A stretch of DNA of 64,000 bases from Paramacrobiotus metropolitanus. Taxonomy: Eukaryota; Tardigrada; Eutardigrada; Parachela; Macrobiotidae. The DNA lies in NCBI RefSeq assembly GCF_019649055.1, contig NW_026570262.1:496001-560000 (forward strand), read 5' to 3'. Positions 25,955 to 36,369 of this stretch are shown here, piece by piece; position 1 is the stretch's first letter; each line of letters opens with the position of its first letter. A model generated the notes under the pieces. The model was not told where the DNA came from and made no database searches. It saw only the letters and a list, made by a program, of their open reading frames with translations. Made by a program: the position numbers and the translations under genes.

Positions 25955-28099
25955 TTGCGCATCGTTGAATCTGATGAATCATCAGATAGTAGCAACGCTA
26001 CGATTAACTTTTGCAGTGCTGTAATAAAAACAGCCGAACCTAGACGCGCACGTCCATTAATGTTGGACGCAACTGTAAATGGGCACGAAGTACCCGTGAT
26101 GATCGACACCGGGGCGGAAACATCACTAATATCTAGTGAATTCGCCAGCGAAATAAAAACAGCTAAAATACCGCTGGTTAAATCGCTCCACATCCGCGGC
26201 ATTGGCGGGGTGAGAGGATTTCTGGTGACACATTACTGTAGAATAATCGTAAGTATCCGAGATTTCGAAGCCATACATTCAGTTTATATTAAGCCTACAA
26301 CCGACGAAATCAAAGTGTTATTGGGGCAAGATTTTTTGCAAGATACTTTTTTTGCAGTACGAAACAACAAGTTACGCTATCTAGAATATCAGCCAGAAGG
26401 GCAACCGGGAACAGTGATTTTTAATAAATCAGTTTCTCCCTTTGTTCAAACTGCCGAAGCTATAGAAGTAATTAGTTTACCAGTACCTGCGACGGCAGGA
26501 GAAATAGAAATAGACGAACCAGTGGAATTCCCACAAATGGACGATGAGAGTGACACCCTGTCAGAGGGAAGTGAAATCTTCCCGATACCCGTGGCAACGG
26601 GAGAATTACAGGCTAGTGAGCCAACCGAGTTATTAAAGAGTGCTAAAACTATACCGAAGGGAAGCAAAGTCTTCCCGATACCCGTGGCACCGGAGGGAAG
26701 CGGACCGGTCCCATTAGTTGGGGAAAATCTAAAAATAAATGTAGTGAGATCCAACGAAACTAAAGCTTTTAAATCAGTCTTAAAGAAGTCGATAAAAAGC
26801 CGATTGGCTACAAAATCGACAATTCGTCGCTTGTGGGGCGAATACAGAATATTGGTTAAGGAGATTCAGGAATTGGTTAAAGCCAAAGAAAATGGTACAA
26901 ACGTGATGCATCTATTTATGGACGATTCAGCACCAGTACCTGGTATTGACTCTGCAAAGGCAGAGGAAATTGTCCGCAATTTAGCGAAACAATATAAAGA
27001 AGAATATCTCGCCCTGGAAGAGAAACAGCGCCATTTGAATGAGATATTCAAGTATTTTAAAATACCATTGCCGTATGTATTACGTACATCCTTGCGCGTA
27101 TTAGCGCAATTAAAACGGCGACAGCTACCAGTATTACCGTATCAATTAGCGGAGTGCAAACCGCTAGATAACTTTGTAAATTGGACAATTCCCAAAACAC
27201 TTGCGACTCACAATCGGTCAGTAAGTTTTGCGCCAATGGCGCGTGTAGTTGAATTCATAACAGACGATCCGCCTACCGTAGTGAGAAAATCTCTTAATAC
27301 TGCCACTACTAACGAGACTAATAATAATTTAGTTAATCAAACTAGCATCGAAGTAGTACCGGATCCTAGCAATTTAATTATCGTAAATGCAGAATTGGTA
27401 GGGCCCACTGATTCTGCCGAGATCACTAATGAATCTTCGACTTGGGAGTTTTCCCAGTCCCCGAGCATTAACCCTTCTTACCGCGGTACACGCGCTAAGC
27501 CTATCAAAGTCTTCGCCGGCGATAAACTATTAATTAATCCGGGTACTAATTGGGCGACAGTGAATGTCCATTTCGATGCAGACGAGCAATTCGATACTGA
27601 CAAATTTTTATTTCTTCCTAGTCCGCATATGTACATTGAGCGGCGTATACGGCCGATGGAAGGAGTGGTTAAACCACTGAATAATAAATTTGATATGGTA
27701 TTTGTCAACTTTCAACACCAGCGGCAGTCAATTAAGAAAGGCCAATTTATTGGCTATTTAGAACCATACGAGGAAATTCCTGATATAAATATCCAAGTTA
27801 ATGCCACAATGTTGGCAGAAATGGCACCAGAAGAACAGGAAACTATTAGAAAAGCCGTAGATGAGTTGAAAATCAACCCTAATTTAACTGAACAAGAAAT
27901 TAAGGAAATCAAGGAAATTTTCCTTGAATATCCTGGCTTATTTGCTACAAAAAATTGCCCATTTGGCGATGTACAAATCGTAAAACATCAGATCGATACT
28001 GGCGATATAGCGCCAATTAAATCTAAGCCGCACAGAACTTCGTGGCGCGGCCGTGAAATCATCCAAGAACATGTCAATGACATGTTGGCCAAAAAATAA
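25955..28099 (+). CDS. pol: pol, retropepsin protease and long linker to reverse transcriptase
   Basis: The frame is open upstream through the nucleocapsid stop (to about 25865), so translation probably enters by -1 frameshifting; 25955 is only the first start-like codon. The protease shows MIDTGAETS with the catalytic DTG at 26105-26113, a flap-like GIGG, and LLGQDFL. About 600 codons separate protease and RT motifs, longer than usual for gypsy. The linker has two copies of an (I/V)FPIPVA motif near 26580 and 26670, a coiled-coil segment around 27000, and a beta-rich block near 27480-27770 similar in style to the domain found between PR and RT of many gypsy elements. The frame ends at TAA 28097-28099, where RT homology has just begun. 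Confidence 0.8.
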   Translation: MRIVESDESSDSSNATINFCSAVIKTAEPRRARPLMLDATVNGHEVPVMIDTGAETSLISSEFASEIKTAKIPLVKSLHIRGIGGVRGFLVTHYCRIIVSIRDFEAIHSVYIKPTTDEIKVLLGQDFLQDTFFAVRNNKLRYLEYQPEGQPGTVIFNKSVSPFVQTAEAIEVISLPVPATAGEIEIDEPVEFPQMDDESDTLSEGSEIFPIPVATGELQASEPTELLKSAKTIPKGSKVFPIPVAPEGSGPVPLVGENLKINVVRSNETKAFKSVLKKSIKSRLATKSTIRRLWGEYRILVKEIQELVKAKENGTNVMHLFMDDSAPVPGIDSAKAEEIVRNLAKQYKEEYLALEEKQRHLNEIFKYFKIPLPYVLRTSLRVLAQLKRRQLPVLPYQLAECKPLDNFVNWTIPKTLATHNRSVSFAPMARVVEFITDDPPTVVRKSLNTATTNETNNNLVNQTSIEVVPDPSNLIIVNAELVGPTDSAEITNESSTWEFSQSPSINPSYRGTRAKPIKVFAGDKLLINPGTNWATVNVHFDADEQFDTDKFLFLPSPHMYIERRIRPMEGVVKPLNNKFDMVFVNFQHQRQSIKKGQFIGYLEPYEEIPDINIQVNATMLAEMAPEEQETIRKAVDELKINPNLTEQEIKEIKEIFLEYPGLFATKNCPFGDVQIVKHQIDTGDIAPIKSKPHRTSWRGREIIQEHVNDMLAKK

Positions 28100-29718
28100 T
28101 TCGAAAATCGAATTCTCCTTGGTGTTTCCCGGTCGTACTCGCAAGCAAAAAGAATCCCGATGGGACAATTGGTACGCGGTTTTGTGTAAATTACATAAAG
28201 TTAAATGATGCTACAAAGAAGAATAATTATCCGCTTCCAAACCCGGACAAGCTTTTACAAGCCGTCGCGGATAATAAGTATTATTGCGGCTTTGACTGCA
28301 ATGCAGGATTCTGGCAGGTGCAAATGCACGAAGACTCTATAGAAAAAACTGCGTTTATTACGCAGGACGGACTGTATGAGTTTTTGAGAATGCCGTTCGG
28401 TGTTTGTAATGGCCCTGCAACGTTTCAGGAAGCCATGAATAGGACATTGTCGGACGTTCATTGCGAAAATATTTTCGCTTATTTAGACGACATTATTGCC
28501 GCCGCTAAAGACTTTGAAGATCTTAAACGTAAAATACGTTTAATGTGCGAGTGTCTTTTGAAAACGGGTTTCACGTTGAAACCGAGTAAGTGCCATATTG
28601 GCGAGACGGAACTGCATTTCCTTGGACATATTGTGTCTAAGGAAGGAATAAAAACAGATCCCGATAAAATAGCGGCTATTGAGAAATACCCAAAGCCGGA
28701 GACTGAAAAGGATTTGAGGTCATTCCTCGGACTCTGTAATTATTACCGTAAATTCGTTAAAGATTTTGCCGGTAGAACGCGCCGTCTATACGGTTTATTA
28801 AAAGGGGAAATTGATGTGAGAGCGAACTGGTCGATTGACCATGACAGTGAATTTGCTGATTTAAAATCAGCAATAATTAATGCACCAGTATTAGCCAAGT
28901 TTGATCCCAGTAAACCAACCGTGATTGAATGCGATGCATCGACAATAGGAATTGGTGCTATATTACACCAAGATGGACATCCGATTATTTATGCGAGCAA
29001 AATGCTCACTGATGCTGAGAAAAAGTACCCAATTACAGAATTGGAATGTATGGCAGTAGTTTTTGCGTGTCGGAAATTTCGACACTTTATCGAATACTCC
29101 CATTTCTCAGTACAAACTGATCATCAGGCCTTGACTAATTTATTGAGATCAGTTTCCCGCAAAGAGGGATTGAATGGCCGTTTGACACGCTGGGCACTCC
29201 AGCTTAGTAGTCGCAAAATGACGATACTGTATAGACCGGGAAAACAGTGTGACAACGCTGACGCATTGAGTAGACACCCGGTGGGAGAAGCTACTGAATG
29301 CCCAGACGATGACTGGGATGAGTTCAAAGATTCAAAATTCAGTACTCCGTCCATTCGTGTAGTAACGATAAGGGACGAAGCCGAGCATGACGAAGAAGAA
29401 GACAGTTTTAAGTTCTATAGAGTAGAACAAGAAAAAGACCCGAATATCGAGCGAATAATACACGCGTTAGAAGGACGCGTGGAAAGCGTCCATTTGCTTA
29501 AACGCCCCGGTTATTCCGGTTATGAATTGTGGAATGGTGTACTGCATAAAATATCGGAAAAAGACGGCCGAATTAATCGTCGGTTCGTTGGGCCAAAGCA
29601 CATGCGCGTATCATGCATGCAATGCATGATGCACCAGCTAGCGGTCACCAAGGCCGCGCTAAAACTTATCAGGCGATCGCCTTGCGATATTTCTGGGAGA
29701 ATATGGTCCCTCAGATAA
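28100..29718 (+). CDS. pol: pol, reverse transcriptase and RNase H
   Basis: Copies element RNA to DNA and removes the RNA strand. The frame is open from before 28100 with no in-frame start codon until 28318, so it is the continuation of the protease frame after a one-base change at the A6 run 28091-28096. Seen are the RT fingers (SPWCFPVVL, YPLPNPDKLL), the palm motif YLDD at 28480-28491, FLGHIVS and the SFLGLCNYYRKFVKDF block. RNase H follows with ECDAS (Asp at 28933), an ELE motif and TDHQAL. The frame runs to 29718, but integrase homology leaves it near 29610 by a second one-base change. Confidence 0.85.
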
Positions 29719-31019
29719 TTAAGTATGTTGATCATTGTTTTGCATGCCAGCATCGCAAGACACTGCGCAAAGCGCCACCCGGCAAACTACAGCAGATTGC
29801 TATCGGTGAGCCGTGGTTTAGAATGCAAGTGGATTTGAAAGGGCCATTGCCCAAGACAGTACGCGGAAATACTTATATCGCTGTGGCGATAGACGAACTT
29901 ACAAAATTTGTAATTGCTAAACCGATATCAGACGCAAAAGCGGAAACTGTCGCTAATTTCTTAATATATGATGTGTTCCTGCCGTACGGAACTCCGCAAA
30001 TTTTAAATACGGATAGAGGAACGCATTTTCATAATTATTTAATGGAAGCAATAAATAAGAGACTAAGAATACAACACCATTTCGGTGCTGCGTATCATCA
30101 GATAGGACGCGGCCTCGTTGAACGGCAAATGCAAACGATTGCCGACTCACTCGCAATGTACGCCAATGATGGCCGGGAGCGTAATTGGGACAAAGTCCTG
30201 CCGTTTGTAATTGCCGGAAAAAACCGTGTGGCAAATAAGACGACGAATATGTCGCCGTATTTTATGCTGTACGGTAGAGAACAGGTTATTCCTGCGGATA
30301 CAGAGACAAAAACCAATTTGCCGTCAGACCACGCGACAATTCGCGAATATATGGAGGAACTGCGCTACAATTTGAATCGCGCCCACGATATAGCAGAGTT
30401 GCATATTCGCAACGAATTTGAGAAAAATGCCGAGCGTTTCGAAAAGGGTCGATCGGAGGACAATTTTAACATTGGGGATCTGGTGATCGTTAAAATAGAA
30501 AAGAAGAAAGGAGAGACGGAGTCATTTCGTCGCAGGTTCGAAATTGAACCATGGGAAATCATCGGATTCCCATATACTAACGCCGTAGAAATCAAACGGA
30601 TAAACTTCGATAAAACGGAGGAAATACGCATCGTTAATTGCGAACGGATAAAACCTTATCGCACTACCGAGGAAGATAGGAAAAACGAAACCCTATTAAT
30701 TAGGGATTTATTAGAGAATAACAATCTTAATGAACTTCCTGACAAACAGGATGTGCAAGCAGTTGCAGATAATTCTGCGAATAATTTCCCCACTACCGAT
30801 GTGGTCCGTACCTCCGCAGACAACGCTGCCAATAATTCCCCCGCAACCGACACGGAGGAATGGGAAACAGTAAACGAGGATGGAAGTAACAATAAGCGCA
30901 TTGGCGCTAATAAACCAGTGCCCAAAAAGCGATTTCGGCTCAAGCTACGCAAAAGCGCTAATGGATACACTAGAATTAATCGTCTAGTCGTAGAAATACC
31001 GCGCAAAGCGCACAAATAA
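29613..31019 (+). CDS. pol: pol, integrase
   Basis: Joins the cDNA to host DNA. The HHCC zinc-binding domain is seen as paired His near the start and CFAC. The catalytic core has Asp (29832, QVDLKG), Asp (30012, NTDRG) and Glu (30120, LVERQ) with exactly 35 residues between the last two, the canonical D,D(35)E spacing. A GPY/F-like module follows (FRRRFEIEPWEIIGF). The C-terminus is an Asn/Ser/Asp-rich tail ending with a basic, nuclear-signal-like stretch (PKKRFRLKLRKS). No chromodomain is seen. It is in a different frame from RT, with the change near 29605-29612. Confidence 0.85.
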   Translation: MHAMHDAPASGHQGRAKTYQAIALRYFWENMVPQIIKYVDHCFACQHRKTLRKAPPGKLQQIAIGEPWFRMQVDLKGPLPKTVRGNTYIAVAIDELTKFVIAKPISDAKAETVANFLIYDVFLPYGTPQILNTDRGTHFHNYLMEAINKRLRIQHHFGAAYHQIGRGLVERQMQTIADSLAMYANDGRERNWDKVLPFVIAGKNRVANKTTNMSPYFMLYGREQVIPADTETKTNLPSDHATIREYMEELRYNLNRAHDIAELHIRNEFEKNAERFEKGRSEDNFNIGDLVIVKIEKKKGETESFRRRFEIEPWEIIGFPYTNAVEIKRINFDKTEEIRIVNCERIKPYRTTEEDRKNETLLIRDLLENNNLNELPDKQDVQAVADNSANNFPTTDVVRTSADNAANNSPATDTEEWETVNEDGSNNKRIGANKPVPKKRFRLKLRKSANGYTRINRLVVEIPRKAHK

Positions 31020-31115
31020 TAAGTCTAAATAAACGCCGTATTTGTCGATAGATTTAATCGAATAAATAAATCGATACCGGAAAATACCGTACAAAAATCC
31101 ACAATTATATTGTGT

Positions 31116-31134
31116 ATTTTTTTTCCCATTGCAG
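31116..31134 (+). promoter_or_regulatory. Putative 3' splice acceptor before the 73-codon ORF
   Basis: A ten-T run then CCCATTGCAG ends at 31134, followed by ATATTT and, twelve bases after the AG, an ATG at 31146. Confidence 0.5.
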
Positions 31135-31145
31135 ATATTTCCGCA

Positions 31146-31367
31146 ATGGACTGCAATCAGCGACCGACCCGACCAATTGGCCGAGGTAATCCTCGATTCT
31201 TCGCCCCACCCGTAGCGGGAAGTCAGGCATATCGCCCGACGCAGCGATTTGCTGCCCCGAATGTCCAGAACGTTCAAATCGCCGGTAATTTGCCCAATGT
31301 GGCACCAGAAGTAATCCCAGTGACTATGTCACGTAGCACGCAAACTGATCCCGTAATAGTAGCGTGA
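31146..31367 (+). CDS. Small Arg/Pro/Asn-rich ORF downstream of pol (73 codons)
   Basis: Unrecognised protein, ATG 31146 to TGA 31365-31367. It begins MDCNQRPTRPIGRGNP, has several FAxP-type repeats (FFAPPVAG, RFAAPNVQ) and ends near MSRSTQTDP. Its isoelectric character is basic; no membrane segment. The RSTQT stretch matches the known dynein light chain LC8-binding consensus (K/R-x-T-Q-T), which many viral proteins use; here this is inference. A strong splice acceptor ends 11 bases before the ATG, which supports translation from a spliced mRNA. It could be a retained accessory gene or a chance frame. Confidence 0.45.
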   Translation: MDCNQRPTRPIGRGNPRFFAPPVAGSQAYRPTQRFAAPNVQNVQIAGNLPNVAPEVIPVTMSRSTQTDPVIVA

Positions 31368-32360
31368 TAGGCTCCATATGAGATCAGTAACCCCTTAATG
31401 TCCAAGCGTACGCATTTTTGCGCAGCCTACAACACTGCTACTGTAGAACATCAGAAAACGGGTGTACTGCTCTGATTAGTGATGCAATGCACTTGACCCC
31501 GTTGTGCCCTTGGCGAACACTGCGAACGCTGCGATTATAGGAAAACGACCTGCCACATATAGTAGTGCAAAAATTATGTCTATCCTTTGCACTGTAGGAC
31601 ACAATTTGTAGGACATAATATTGTAGACGCTCTTGGCAAACCGCAGCAATGTTGGCTTCGTAGTACGTGAGAACTTGAGCGTTTTGGCCGTACAAAAAAT
31701 TTTTATTACTAATTGTTATTACTAACATTAATATAAGTACTTATCAGTTATTCATTGATACGACCACCGTGCTGTTGTGCATCTGCTACAGACTACTTTA
31801 GTACGCAGTTTACACATATTTGTTATAATGGGATTTAGTTTACGCTATCATACTGTTTGTATAATCGTTATTTAATTTTATATCTTGTTTATTTTCCGAA
31901 TTATGCGGTGATACATACTTAGGCTATTTAAAGTATTATTGCTCATTGCTTTAATCCCTACTCAGCATGATTATTTAAAAATTAGTACCAAGCAATTCAA
32001 TAATTACAAATATATTCGTATTACTTTGTATTAACTGTAGCAGTGGCAGTACTAGTACTAAGTACATACGCTAATGTCACATAAACTACTGTCCTAACCA
32101 GTATTCCAATATTCGCACGTATTCGCCAGATTCGCCAAGTTCAAATAAAGGTTACAACTTACAATGTATCCAGGATACGATAACATTATTACACATTTGG
32201 TACTCGTACGTAAATACGTCTAACCAATTTACTAACAGATCAATTTATTGATTAACCACGTCAAATACAGGTTTCGAAAGAAAATCCGCACAAATTTTTA
32301 TAACTGGATCAGCAGTAAAAGGCAGTGCTGAATTAGCAATAAACAGCAGTTAGCAGCCAC
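31368..32360. other. AT-rich stretch without genes inside the element
   Basis: No coding signal. A lone degenerate copy of the minisatellite core (CTTGGCGAACACTGCGAACG) lies at about 31508, and an inverted degenerate one (TTCGCCAGATTCGCCAAG) near 32125, so the array sequence was once more widespread here. Confidence 0.6.
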
Positions 32361-33970
32361 CTTGGCGAGATGTCCGAATGCTGCGAATATGGGAAAATCA
32401 AACCGGTATATCTACACTGACTTTAAGTGTCACCTTGGCGAACTGTGTGAATGCTGCGAATATGGGGTAATCAAAACCGGCATAAATTCAGTGACCTTCG
32501 CAGCCTCCTTGGCGAACTATGCGAATGCTGCGAATATGGGAACATTAAACGCGGTATATCTACACTGACCTCAAGTGCCACCTTGGCGAACTGTGCGAAT
32601 GCTGCGAATATGGGAAAATCAAAACCGGCATATATTGAGTGAACTCAACAGCCTCCTTGGCGAACTGTGCGAATGCTGCGAATATGGGAAAATCAAACGC
32701 GGCATGTCTACAATGACCTCAAGTGCCACCTTGGCGAACTGTGCGAATGCTGCGAATATGGGGAAATCAAACGCGGCATATCTCCACTGACTTCAAGTGC
32801 CACCATGGCGAACTGTGCGAATGCTGCGAATATGGGGAAATCAAAACCAGCATGCATTCAGTGAACTCAACAGCCTCCTTGATGAACTGTGCGAATGCTG
32901 CGAATATGGGAAAATCGAAACCGGCATACATTGAGTGACTTCAACAGTGACTTTAACAGCCTCCTTGGCGAACTATGCGAATGCTGCGAATATGGGAACA
33001 TTAAACGCGGCATATCTACACTGACCTCAAGTGCCACCTTGGCGAACTGTGCGAATGCTGCGAATATGGGGAAATCAAAACCATCATGCATTCAGTGAAC
33101 TCAACAGCCTCCTTGACGAACTGTGCGAATGCTGCGAATATGGGAAAATCAAACGCGGCATGTCTACACTGACCTGACTATGCTCCACTGACTTTAAGTG
33201 CCACCATGGCGAACTGTGCGAAGGCTGCGAATATGGGGAAATCAAAACCATCATGCATTCAGTGAACTCAACAGCCTCCTTGACGAACTGTGCGAATGCT
33301 GCGAATATGGGAAAATCAAACGCGGCATGTCTACACTGACCTCAAGTGCCACCTTGGCGAACTGTGCGAATGCTGCGAGTATGGGAAAATCAAACGCGGC
33401 ATATCTACACTGACCTCAAGTGCCTCCTTGGCGAACTATGCGAATGCTGCGAATATGGGAAAATCAAACGCGGCATATCTATGCTAATCTCAAGTGCCAC
33501 CTTGGCGAACTGTGCGAATGCTGCGAATATGGGAAAATCAAACCCGGTATATCTACACTGACTTTAAGTGCCACCATGGCGAACTGTGCGAATGCTGCGA
33601 ATATGGGGAAATCAAAACCGGCATACATTCAGTGATCTCCGCAGCCTCTTTGGCGAACTGTGCGAATGCTGCGAATATGGGAAAATCAAACGCGGCATAT
33701 CTACACTGACCTCAAGTGCCACCTAGGAGAACTGTGCGAATGCTGCGAATATGGGGAAATCAAAACCGGCATACATTCAGTGATCTCCGCAGCCTCCTTG
33801 GTGAACTGTGCGAATGCTGCGAATATGGGAAAATCAAACGCGGCATATCTACACTGACCTCAAGTGCCACCTTGGCGAACTGTGCGAATGCTGCAAATAT
33901 GATAAAATCAAAACCGGCATACATTGAGTGACTTCAACAGCCTCCTTGACGAACTGTGCGAATGCTATTC
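32361..33970 (+). repeat. 74-bp minisatellite, about 21-22 units
   Basis: The unit begins CTTGGCGAACTGTGCGAATG and continues CTGCGAATATGGGAAAATCA. The 40-base core is almost invariant; the remaining half exists as two types, one containing CGCGGCATATCTACACTGAC and the other CCGGCATACATTCAGTGA, which alternate irregularly. A few units are longer or fused (near 32935 and 33165). 74 is not a multiple of three, and every frame meets stops within about three units, so the many short open frames are not genes. Confidence 0.95.
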
Positions 33971-34136
33971 TGATGGCTGCAGGCATCATTGCATTATATC
34001 GACGACGCCGAATAATTTAAGCGCTAAGAAATGCTCGAGTAAGGCCGCCCACATAAGGCACCAATTACGATCCAGTGTTGAAACATTAAGAATAATTAAT
34101 ACCCTTTATTATGTACTGCGGTAAAATAAAGGGTGA

Positions 34137-34885
34137 CACTATAGGCACCCTAAAAACCCCCGTTTACTATAGGCACCCCTTTTCCGCACCCCGTTAATTA
34201 AAGGCACCCTTATCTTATTAATTGATTCTTTCGTGCACCCTGTCTTTTATAGGCACCCCTATGAAACTTTAGCATATTATACTGTAATTGTAGTGTTAGA
34301 ACCTAGAGTAGGGTAGATACGGTAATGTTGAAAACTACTGCTTGTACGCTGTTGTTGTGCAAGATCGCCACGGGAAAGGTCGACCAGTTGCACTTTGTTT
34401 TATGCCATACGAAAGAAACCACTATATCGACGCGTTTTTCACCGCTTTTAAAAACTGCCACAAAGACTGGGGGTAAGGGAAAACTTTGGTGTCCGAAAAG
34501 AACCCAAGGAGGCCACCTGGTGTCCGAAAAGAACCGACAGAAAACCGGCTTCCAAAATTACAATTGCGAAACGAAACATCAAACTTACCGCCGACGATGC
34601 CATCCTCATTAGATCTAAGATAGCAGATTAGCCTCACCGCCCATTCATCGAATGGAAAGCCTGATTCTGTCTGTATGCGAGTATCTGTATGAGACTGACG
34701 CACGTACAGTACATGAAATCATTTTCGAGTTCTGTATCCGAAATATGCTATTAAAGGGTGCCTATAAAATACACTGACAGGGCGTTTCTATTTAATAAAC
34801 AGAAAAGGGTGTCTATAAATTACGGGGTGCGAGAAGGGGTGCCTATAATAAACGAAGGTGTAAGGGGGTGCCTAATCCTATAGTG
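34137..34885. mobile_element. 749-bp inverted-repeat (MITE/foldback) transposon
   Basis: Both ends read CACTATAGG inward, and arms of roughly 100-130 bp are built from repeated TATAGGCACCCC motifs; the left arm has five such motifs and the right arm matching AGGGGTGCCTATA motifs. The interior (about 34270-34740) encodes nothing recognisable. The CACTA end is suggestive of the CACTA superfamily, but the 3-bp flanks (TGA and ATT) do not match as a target duplication. It sits between the two minisatellite arrays. Confidence 0.7.
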
Positions 34886-35090
34886 ATTTCCTAAAATAAA
34901 ACTTAACGTAAGCAATTATTATACGTACGTATGAAGTACTAGACTCGTGCATCACCAACAACATAGCCTAGATATCGTCAAATACTCTTTGCAGGTATTA
35001 CAAGTACATAATCGTAAGCGTGATAAATACGACCGTTTTCTGGAAGTACATGCCATATGCGTTAACATATGGCACGTATCCGTACACGAG

Positions 35091-35158
35091 TATCGGACTT
35101 TCCATCCAACCCTTCCGAAGAGGATATCGGACTTTCCATCCAACCCTTCCGAAGAGGA
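35091..35158 (+). repeat. Two exact 34-bp tandem units
   Basis: TATCGGACTTTCCATCCAAC-type unit at 35091-35124 repeated at 35125-35158. A near-palindrome (TGCCATATG/CATATGGCA arms) lies just upstream at 35051-35074. Confidence 0.9.
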
Positions 35159-35340
35159 TACCCGTTGCAAGAGTGAAGAATCTTCACCGACCCTGCCCTT
35201 TCAAAGGACCTGATTTCGATCGCTTTCCTATAATTCACGAAGAGGATGTAATAACAGGTTATGCCTTATAATACCTAACAATGTGTTAGGAAAATGTGAA
35301 AATCAGATCTGGCGTGCCGTTGCGTTTGCTACTAAGATTT

Positions 35341-35890
35341 ACCTTTGAAGCGATCTTGGCGAACGCTGCGAATGCTGCGAATATGGGAAAATTAGACCCA
35401 GCACGCAGTTCGGTATGTTAACTAAGATTATTCTTTGAAGCGCTCTTGGCGAACGCTGCGAATGCTGCGAATATGGAAAATTAGACGCAGCACGCAGTTC
35501 GGTATGTTTACTAAGACTGACCTTTGAAGCGCCCTTGGCGAACGCTGCGAATATGGTAAATTCAGACCAGGTATGCCGTTGTGTATGTTTACAAAGGCTG
35601 ACCTTTGAAGCGCCCTTGGCGAGCGCTGCGAATGTTGCGAATATGGGAAATCAGTTCCGGCATGCCCTTTGGTATGCTTGCTAATACTACCTTTCAAAGC
35701 ACCCTTGGCGAGCGCCGCAAATGCTGGGAATATTTAAAAATCAAATCTGGCATATCTACATTTCACAGTAACCTCAAAAGCCGCCTTGGATAACTGTGCG
35801 TATGCTGCGAATATGGAAAAGCCATACCTGGCATACCTGAAGAGACTTAAACAGCAGCCTTGACGGACTGTGCAAATACTGCAGAGTCTT
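35341..35890 (+). repeat. Second, diverged minisatellite (about 90-bp units) with the same core
   Basis: About six units share CTTGGCGAACGCTGCGAATG with the 74-bp array but have a longer spacer (for example GCACGCAGTTCGGTATG). Units degrade towards 35890. Common ancestry with 32361-33970 is clear. Confidence 0.85.
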
Positions 35891-36032
35891 GATTAATTTA
35901 AGGTCTGACTGCCAAACTCATCTCAACAGTTCAACTCATCTAAAGAAACTCACCGCGCAACTGGCAAGCGCCAAAACTGCCGTCAGCCATTGACATTGTT
36001 AATGGCTGAGTATAAACCGAAAGACTCATTTA

Positions 36033-36051
36033 CACTACTACCTTTTTCCAG
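36033..36051 (+). promoter_or_regulatory. Putative 3' splice acceptor upstream of the winged-helix ORF
   Basis: CACTACTACCTTTTTCCAG ends at 36051, followed by ATAAACGCGG. The acceptor context CAG|ATA is the same as at 31134 and 37637. The next long ORF starts about 320 bp downstream. Confidence 0.4.
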
Positions 36052-36369
36052 ATAAACGCGGATTAGCTCTCAAGAGATGCACTGCTGGCGCTGCTACTGC
36101 AACTTGTGTTACAAATTGCGTACGTAAATTGCGTACGCTACCTATATGGGGTTACTGATCTCATTCTTTACCGCGTGATATGCTGAATATGAGCTTCTGT
36201 TGCGAAGTAATCGGGAACGCGACTTGGCATCGTATAGACACTCACTGGCAGCGACGGCTGCCCCACCAGAGGAGATAGCAGCAGTTGATCAACTGCATCT
36301 CCGGAAATTCCGGAACCAAAGCCAGATGGATCCCCGAAGACACCGAGTATTTGCTCGCCAGTTCCTAGA

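Noticed and set aside
32362-34124. A dozen 60-71-codon frames (LGELCECCEYG..., ANCANAANMGKS...)
   Set aside because: They are the three frames of the 74-bp minisatellite; unit length is not a multiple of three and stops recur in each frame, so no repeat protein can be made.
32361-35890. CRISPR-like array
   Set aside because: Units are tandem and contiguous without unique spacers, the setting is an animal genome, and there are no cas genes.
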